Shown here piece by piece: positions 7,213 to 11,575 of a stretch of 11,575 nt of DNA. A model generated the notes under the pieces. The model worked only from the letters and a program-made list of their open reading frames with translations, searched no databases and was not told the origin of the DNA. The stretch is from assembly GCA_018652925.1 (NCBI GenBank), contig JABIBH010000202.1, positions 1-11,575 of the forward strand, read 5' to 3'. This DNA is from a bacterium. GTDB lineage: Bacteria; Krumholzibacteriota; Krumholzibacteriia; LZORAL124-64-63. The position numbers were made by a program, and so were the translations under genes. Position 1 is the first letter of the stretch. Every line of letters starts with the position of its first letter.

Positions 7213-7398
7213 ATGTCCATTATGATAAACGAAATTATGGTCTGGTTGCTGGTAGCCGTTGTTGCATTCTTTTCCGGAAGAGTGGCGTGGCGTGGTATGC
7301 GCAAACCCGATAGTGGATGCGCAGCGGAAAACGGGTGTTCTTCCTGTCCTATGGCCTCCAGTGGGTTAAAGCAGATAGAAAAGAAGCAAACTGACTGA
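7213..7398 (+). CDS. Small Cys-rich membrane protein, FeoB-associated type
   Basis: This 61-residue protein has one N-terminal membrane helix (about 7-23, MVWLLVAVVAFF core) followed by a basic stretch (RVAWRGMRK) and a cysteine cluster C36, C42 and C45 in GCAAENGCSSCP. It ends in a charged tail, QIEKKQTD. That layout matches the FeoB-associated Cys-rich membrane protein family, whose members often lie next to the ferrous iron transporter feoB and are thought to bind metal at the membrane face. The positive charges after the helix predict a cytoplasmic Cys-rich tail. Here no feoA or feoB is in the window. The start is supported only by a weak GAG upstream; ATG 7222 is possible. It lies divergent to pabB with 27 bases between start codons. 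Confidence 0.7.
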   Translation: MSIMINEIMVWLLVAVVAFFSGRVAWRGMRKPDSGCAAENGCSSCPMASSGLKQIEKKQTD

Positions 7399-7435
7399 AA
7401 ACCCCTCAAAATACTACAATCTCCCCTTCAAATCA

Positions 7436-7465
7436 TTGACATAACTCCCTGTTTGGGGCTAAGTT
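7436..7465 (+). promoter_or_regulatory. Candidate promoter of the secreted protein/lipoprotein/receptor operon
   Basis: A perfect TTGACA (7436-7441) is followed after 18 bases by TAAGTT (7460-7465), a weak -10 match. Transcription would begin near 7472, giving an RNA leader of about 80 bases that contains the hairpin at 7480-7507. The perfect -35 makes it worth listing, but the -10 is poor and the phylum may use other promoter sequences. Confidence 0.35.
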
Positions 7466-7479
7466 CGACGATGCAAACG

Positions 7480-7507
7480 GGTGAAGACTATTTGTCTTGT
7501 TTTCACC
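7480..7507 (+). promoter_or_regulatory. Imperfect stem-loop in the operon leader
   Basis: GGTGAAGAC (7480-7488) can pair with GTCTT (7494-7498) and CACC (7504-7507). This gives 9 base pairs with a TATTT loop and a five-base bulge on the 3' arm. It lies between the candidate promoter and the ribosome site. It could be a leader structure or a weak attenuator; a classic terminator is unlikely because the next T-run is separated from the stem by 5 bases. Confidence 0.35.
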
Positions 7508-7539
7508 AGTGTATTTTTGTCCCGTTGAGTGTCTGATAT

Positions 7540-7546
7540 GGGGGGA
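7540..7546 (+). promoter_or_regulatory. G-rich ribosome binding site choosing a TTG start
   Basis: GGGGGGA ends 4 bases before TTG 7551. That start gives a textbook signal peptide at the very N-terminus (MFSKLLITLLILVVACSVYA). The open frame continues upstream to another TTG at 7497, but this would add 18 residues that spoil the signal and would place the ribosome site inside the gene. Confidence 0.55.
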
Positions 7547-7550
7547 CCCT

Positions 7551-9482
7551 TTGTTTAGCAAGCTGCTAATAACACTATTAATTTTGGTTGTTGCATGTTC
7601 AGTTTATGCCACACCGCGCAAAGATATGGTTGCCGATGCGGGTATTATTGGCCTGGCAATTTCCAATCTTGGATATTTCGGTAATGGACTCAGCAATCCT
7701 AATCAGCCATCGTGTGAATATCCTCTGAACAGTAATGTTGAGCACCTGTTTTTGGGTGGTCTCTGGGTTGGTGCAATTACTGCCGATGGAACTGTTCGTG
7801 TTTCAACCGGTGCGCAGGATGTATCGAATCTTGTTGCCGGTGATGAGATGCGTGAGTTTAAGGATACAGATGACCCTGTGCAGACAATGTCCAATATTCA
7901 GAACAGTAACATTTATAATCCTGCATCGTTGGCTACCAAACATATTGAATGCTATTCCGATGACTACGTTCAACTTGAATCAGGCAATCATACTCCACTT
8001 GGACTGAAGATTGTACTGCGCGCACTTTCCTGGGGTAGCCCATATGCCGACGATTTTGTGATCCTTGATTATGCAATCATCAATATCTCAGGTGCAGAAC
8101 TGCGTGACGTTTATGTTGGCTTGTGGACCGATACTACTGTCGGCAATACCGAGATAACCAACCCCTATGATGGTCAGGGTGGAACTCCCTGGAACTACTA
8201 TGATGACGCAAATGGTGGCTGGCAACCTGGTGATGTAGATGGCGACCCCAATATCTGGATGAGTTACGAGTATGACTTTGATGGTGACGATGATATGGCA
8301 ACATCCTGGGTTGGAAATCGTCTGCTTGGAACTATTCCGGAGGTTGAGCCTGAAGAGACATGGATTCCTCCAGTATCATATAATGCGTGGACATTCCGTG
8401 ACCTGCCAGGCACTGATGACAGTGATACAACCTGGACTCAGGAGGGTGAGATTGAAGGAATTGCACTTGGTAAATATCAACTCATGAGCAACGGAATGTT
8501 TACTGTTGGCGAGACACAGGAAGTAGACTACACAACAGCATCTGACTGGATTACTCTGATGTCCACTGGCCCATTTCCTACAATCGCTCCCAATGATACA
8601 GTTCACGTTACTTTTGCAATTACCTGTGGTGCCGATTCACTGTCACTACTTGCAAACTCAAAAGTTGCGCAAGTCGCATACGACCAGGGATTTGATATCC
8701 CTGCAGGTCCTCCATCGCCTGTTCTGGAATTATCCTATGATGTAAATAGTGTAATCCTGAACTGGACTCCTGGTGATTCACTGGACGCAGAAGGTCAGGT
8801 GCTTGCCACTGATGCCCCAGCTCGTTCACCAGAACATCACATCAGCAAAATTACTGCTCGTGAAGATTTTCAGGGGTATCGTGTTTACCGCTACAGAGGT
8901 GAAACTTTTGGTGGTGATCCTTATGAGGAAGCAACGCTGGTTGCACAGTTCGACAAAATTGACGGTATCGGTTTTGACACAGGTCTACCTCCGTTGATTG
9001 ATGGCCAGCGAGTCTTTACTGACACCAGCTTGCTAGATGGTTTTGCCTATTGGTACTCTGTTATTTCATTTTCCGCTCCTGATGTTATGGCTGGTTTGCC
9101 AGAATTCCAGAGTGGATTTTACGAAAACGCGATGCTTGTATTTCCTGGTCCGGGACCATCTGCTCCGGGCAGCGAAATGAATGTCGGCGTGTTCCCGAAT
9201 CCTTACAGGGCAGGCTCACTGTTCGATAACAGATATGGTGAACGTGAACTTGGTCGCAAGATATGGTTCACAGGTTTGCCTGAAAACTCAACGGTCAGGG
9301 TGTATAACCTGTCTGGTGATCTGGTTAGAACTCTGCACCATAACAGTGCAGTAAGCGGCATGGAATCCTGGGATATTCTGAGTCAACCAACTCGTGCTAT
9401 TGCATCCGGGCTTTATGTTTATGTGGTTGAAGATCTTGCAACCGGCGATATTGCCCGAGGAAAGCTGGTGATTATCAAATGA
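7551..9482 (+). CDS. Secreted protein with FlgD/T9SS-like C-terminal domain, function unknown
   Basis: The 643-residue protein starts with a signal peptide (1-20, cleavage after VYA). The N-terminal region has a GYFGNG motif (41-46) and EYPLNSNVEHLFLGGLWVGA (56-75). I recall this sort of motif in large secreted proteins of FCB-group genomes. A central acidic part rich in Asp and Gly includes GDVDGDPN and DFDGDDD (242-248), which could bind calcium. Residues about 388-510 look like a fibronectin-type domain (ILNWTPGD ... GYRVYRYRG ... YWYSVISFS). Residues 544-643 begin VGVFPNPYRAG and end GLYVYVVEDLATGDIARGKL plus VIIK, typical of FlgD-like Ig or type IX secretion sorting domains. It is therefore probably exported to the surface. 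No catalytic motif is recognised. It overlaps the next gene by ATGA and likely works with the lipoprotein and receptor. TTG start chosen from ribosome site and signal peptide. Confidence 0.83.
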   Translation: MFSKLLITLLILVVACSVYATPRKDMVADAGIIGLAISNLGYFGNGLSNPNQPSCEYPLNSNVEHLFLGGLWVGAITADGTVRVSTGAQDVSNLVAGDEMREFKDTDDPVQTMSNIQNSNIYNPASLATKHIECYSDDYVQLESGNHTPLGLKIVLRALSWGSPYADDFVILDYAIINISGAELRDVYVGLWTDTTVGNTEITNPYDGQGGTPWNYYDDANGGWQPGDVDGDPNIWMSYEYDFDGDDDMATSWVGNRLLGTIPEVEPEETWIPPVSYNAWTFRDLPGTDDSDTTWTQEGEIEGIALGKYQLMSNGMFTVGETQEVDYTTASDWITLMSTGPFPTIAPNDTVHVTFAITCGADSLSLLANSKVAQVAYDQGFDIPAGPPSPVLELSYDVNSVILNWTPGDSLDAEGQVLATDAPARSPEHHISKITAREDFQGYRVYRYRGETFGGDPYEEATLVAQFDKIDGIGFDTGLPPLIDGQRVFTDTSLLDGFAYWYSVISFSAPDVMAGLPEFQSGFYENAMLVFPGPGPSAPGSEMNVGVFPNPYRAGSLFDNRYGERELGRKIWFTGLPENSTVRVYNLSGDLVRTLHHNSAVSGMESWDILSQPTRAIASGLYVYVVEDLATGDIARGKLVIIK

Positions 9483-10951
9483 AGCACCTGCTTGAAATTC
9501 GTAAAATTGTACTTTTCCTGACTGCGCTTGTTGTATTTGGACTTTGGATCTTTGTAGGTTGTACCAATGACCCTTTTGATCCTTTGAGTGTTGAAAATAG
9601 TGCTCCTGTTGTCCAATTTTATGTAACTGCTGATTCTCTCAACTCAACCAGTTACTTTCAGCGAACATTCTACTGGAGTGGTACCGATGAAGATGGCTTT
9701 GTTGAAGAGTATTTTGTTTCAATCAGTACTGAAGAAGGGGTGGAGGCGCCATGGACTGCCACACTCAACACTGATACAACAATGACATTTGCAACTGACT
9801 TCAATGGCGAAGCATTCGCATATTTTCAATTAGTTTGTAGAGATAACAGAGGCGCGTTGAGTGACACAGTTCGCCAACACATTCCTCTTCGCAATTTCCC
9901 ACCGATAATAAATTTTGAGTCTGACTATGACACTCTGCAGTGGAGTTATGGTTCAACAAACTTCAGGTTCTTTGCCCTGGATCTTGACGGCAATGTGACT
10001 ATGGATGACTCTATTGTTTTCTGGCTGGATACTGCGGACAGCACTCTGGCCTCTATTGATATCGATGACCCGCTGGCAGACCCCAGTATTCGCCCGGTAA
10101 GAAAACAGATTGATAATTTGGAAGAAGGCCTGTTTGAAATCGGGCTACATGGTATTCCAAATCCCGGCCAACGTACTGTCACTGTTTCGATAGGTGATGA
10201 AGCCAATGCTGAAACAAGATTCTACTGGAGTTGGGAAGTTCTCCCTGCTGTTGGACCGGTATTATTGGTTGATGACTTTCTGGGTAATACTGATGTTCTA
10301 ACTTATCATGCTCACATGGATTCAATTTTTGGTGTCGAAGGCTGGTCTCTCTATGACATGGCCCAGGGACTACCTGACAGAATCTGGATTTTGACTGAAA
10401 CATTCCAGCAATTTGAAGCACTATTCTGGTATACTGGCTCATCAACATCAGAAAATATAGGCCCAGCAAGCGGGGCAATTGAACTTTATCTACATCCAGA
10501 AGATGGATCAGATCCAGGGCGGTTGCTGGTTGCTTCCAAAAGCATAATCGGTGGATCAAGTTCATTACCGCAAGGACTTATTCAGGATATCCTGGGTATA
10601 AACAGAACTCCAACTCAGCCAGCGTTTTTTATTCCTCAGGACAAAACAGCTTTCAGCTTGCATCCTGGCCTACCTGATTTGGTACCGACCAACAATGTCA
10701 GTGGTGGTGTTGGCCTGGCTGCAATGAACGGTGCAGAGGAACTTTATCAAATGGAATACTATCAGTTCTGGAGTCCTCAACGACGACCTCCCTATGAGCC
10801 GTTTGTATCAGTCAGAATCCCGCATACAAATATTGATCCAGTTGCATCTGCTGTAACAATCTCATTGCAGCTGGAGTATTTCGAATTTCAGCAGGTAAAC
10901 GATTTTATTCGTGGTGTTTTTGCTTCTGAATTGGGGGTAGAGCTGCCATGA
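9479..10951 (+). CDS. Predicted lipoprotein with Ig-like domains and a Rossmann-like C-terminal domain
   Basis: The 490-residue protein has a positively charged start, a hydrophobic segment (10-26) and a lipobox-like FVGC with C28, so it is probably lipid-anchored. F at -3 is less usual. Residues 43-135 and 140-252 each look like an Ig-like beta domain, sharing PPV/PPI starts and acidic turns (GTDEDGFVEEYFVSI; FFALDLDGNV). After these comes VGPVLLVDDFLGN (258-270), with LFWYTG at 315-320. The spacing 'VLLVDD ... Y ... L ... F-x-x-x-x-WYTG' matches a Rossmann-like module seen in secreted proteases and adhesins, where it often reads VLLVDDD and IWLTG. No catalytic residues can be assigned. Its ATG overlaps the preceding stop, and its own TGA overlaps the start of the TonB receptor gene, so the three are translationally coupled. 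The function is unknown; an accessory surface lipoprotein of the receptor is the natural guess. Confidence 0.8.
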   Translation: MKHLLEIRKIVLFLTALVVFGLWIFVGCTNDPFDPLSVENSAPVVQFYVTADSLNSTSYFQRTFYWSGTDEDGFVEEYFVSISTEEGVEAPWTATLNTDTTMTFATDFNGEAFAYFQLVCRDNRGALSDTVRQHIPLRNFPPIINFESDYDTLQWSYGSTNFRFFALDLDGNVTMDDSIVFWLDTADSTLASIDIDDPLADPSIRPVRKQIDNLEEGLFEIGLHGIPNPGQRTVTVSIGDEANAETRFYWSWEVLPAVGPVLLVDDFLGNTDVLTYHAHMDSIFGVEGWSLYDMAQGLPDRIWILTETFQQFEALFWYTGSSTSENIGPASGAIELYLHPEDGSDPGRLLVASKSIIGGSSSLPQGLIQDILGINRTPTQPAFFIPQDKTAFSLHPGLPDLVPTNNVSGGVGLAAMNGAEELYQMEYYQFWSPQRRPPYEPFVSVRIPHTNIDPVASAVTISLQLEYFEFQQVNDFIRGVFASELGVELP

Positions 10952-11575
10952 TGAAAAAGATTTTACTTTTGCTTTTGCTTGCACTACCTGCATTGGCTCA
11001 ATACAACACGGAACGGATAACTGGAATGCAGGCTGAAACTCCTGCAATGATAAAAGGCGTAGTTATCGATTCAGAGACTGGTAAGCCTCTGCCATATACT
11101 AATGTTTTTCTGTCAGGAACGAACATTGGTACTATTGCAATGCCGGACGGCAAGTTCTATCTAAATGGTATCAGACCAGGTACTTATACAGTCAAGGCAT
11201 CGTATATTTCATATGGTACTGGTGTGCAGATTGTAACAGTTGCCGCGGGGGAGATTGCCGATATTGAATTCAATCTTGATGTTGAAGCAATTTACATTGA
11301 TACAATTTATATTTCGGGAGAACGCAAGCTGATTGAGGTTGAACAGACTGGTTCGGTACACAGGCTCACAAGTGAGCAGATGGATGCTATGCCGCTGGAC
11401 AATATTGTTGAGATGATTGCTCACCAACCTGGTGTGACCTTACAGGATAACGAGATTCATATTCGTGGAGGTCGTGCTGACGACACGCAATTTATCATCG
11501 ATGGTATTTCTGTAAATGATCCGCTCGCTGGTGGTGGTTATGGCTACACAATTGACCCGTCAATTATTAATGAAA
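10948..11575 (+). CDS. TonB-dependent receptor, N-terminal part (cut by right window edge)
   Basis: The first 209 residues are present. They show a signal peptide (KKILLLLLLALPALA, cut near 17), then a carboxypeptidase-regulatory-like beta domain (about 34-112: GVVIDSETGKPLPYTNVFL ... GTNIGTIAMPDGKFYL ... GIRPGTYTVKASY). A linker with a possible TonB box near DTIYISGER (118-126) leads to the start of the plug domain (about 137-209), with LDNIVEMIAHQPGV, IHIRGGRADDTQFIIDGI and SVNDPL. This is the SusC-like or FCB-type arrangement of an outer-membrane active transporter driven by TonB-ExbBD. The barrel is beyond the window, so the substrate is unknown. The start ATG 10948 overlaps the lipoprotein stop; the second ATG at 10951 is possible. 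A GGGGG run at 10933-10937 lies about 10 bases upstream. Confidence 0.92.
   Translation, partial: MMKKILLLLLLALPALAQYNTERITGMQAETPAMIKGVVIDSETGKPLPYTNVFLSGTNIGTIAMPDGKFYLNGIRPGTYTVKASYISYGTGVQIVTVAAGEIADIEFNLDVEAIYIDTIYISGERKLIEVEQTGSVHRLTSEQMDAMPLDNIVEMIAHQPGVTLQDNEIHIRGGRADDTQFIIDGISVNDPLAGGGYGYTIDPSIINE

Larger units (their letters stand above)
7399..7550 (+). other. Intergenic leader region before the three-gene surface operon
   Basis: This non-coding stretch of 152 bases separates the small Cys-rich gene from the 643-residue secreted protein. It holds a possible promoter (7436-7465), an imperfect hairpin (7480-7507) and a G-rich ribosome site. No clear Rho-independent terminator follows the small gene: the hairpin is 82 bases downstream of its stop and the nearest T-run (7513-7517) does not directly follow the stem. 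Confidence 0.6.

Noticed and set aside
7146..7409. 87-residue minus-strand open frame over the small Cys-rich gene
   Set aside because: It overlaps both the start of pabB and the whole small membrane gene, and has no ribosome site or family resemblance.
7480..7517. Rho-independent terminator of the small Cys-rich gene
   Set aside because: The stem is interrupted by a bulge, lies 82 bases past the stop, and the T-run does not directly follow the stem.
7497..7550. Upstream TTG start of the 643-residue secreted protein
   Set aside because: It would put 18 residues before the signal peptide and place the G-rich ribosome site inside the coding region.
1..11575. CRISPR arrays, tRNA or rRNA genes, insertion sequences, phage or defence genes
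   Set aside because: No regularly spaced repeats, clover-leaf sequences, transposase or integrase motifs, or known defence domains were seen on either strand.

Overview
The window looks like chromosomal DNA (roughly 45% G+C by eye) from a Gram-negative bacterium of the FCB (Fibrobacteres-Chlorobi-Bacteroidetes) neighbourhood or one of its uncultured sister phyla. The evidence is the right end: a secreted protein with a FlgD/T9SS-like C-terminal beta domain, a lipoprotein, and a TonB-dependent receptor preceded by a carboxypeptidase-regulatory-like domain. The phylum cannot be fixed from this window. No tRNA, rRNA, CRISPR array, insertion sequence or phage gene is visible, and no stretch over 300 bases lacks a gene.

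Left block (1-1773, minus strand): a large membrane NTPase, followed by the N-terminus of a nitronate monooxygenase-like flavoprotein that overlaps it by 20 bases and runs off the left edge. The NTPase has an S-component-like membrane module, an EcfT-like membrane module and a C-terminal THEP1-type P-loop domain in one chain. It reads like a single-polypeptide ECF-like transporter whose ATPase is not of the ABC type, and is the best candidate for something undescribed here.

Middle block (1832-7185): a divergently transcribed Xaa-Pro aminopeptidase (plus strand) converges, with a gap of only 5 bases, on a four-gene minus-strand cluster. In transcription order the cluster is pabB, pabA, a DUF2007 small protein and an exported M14 zinc carboxypeptidase. 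PabB and PabA overlap by ATGA and together make aminodeoxychorismate for folate synthesis. The other two genes follow with gaps of 30 and 1 bases, so probably share the transcript, although no functional link is obvious.

Right block (7213-11575, plus strand): a 61-residue Cys-rich membrane protein of FeoB-associated type starts 27 bases from pabB, divergently. After a 152-base intergenic region with a possible promoter and a 5'-leader hairpin comes a tightly coupled trio: a 643-residue secreted protein, a 490-residue lipoprotein and a TonB-dependent receptor cut by the right edge. Both junctions are ATGA overlaps. This suggests that the three proteins are made together and act together at the outer membrane, as an uptake or surface-display module of unknown substrate.
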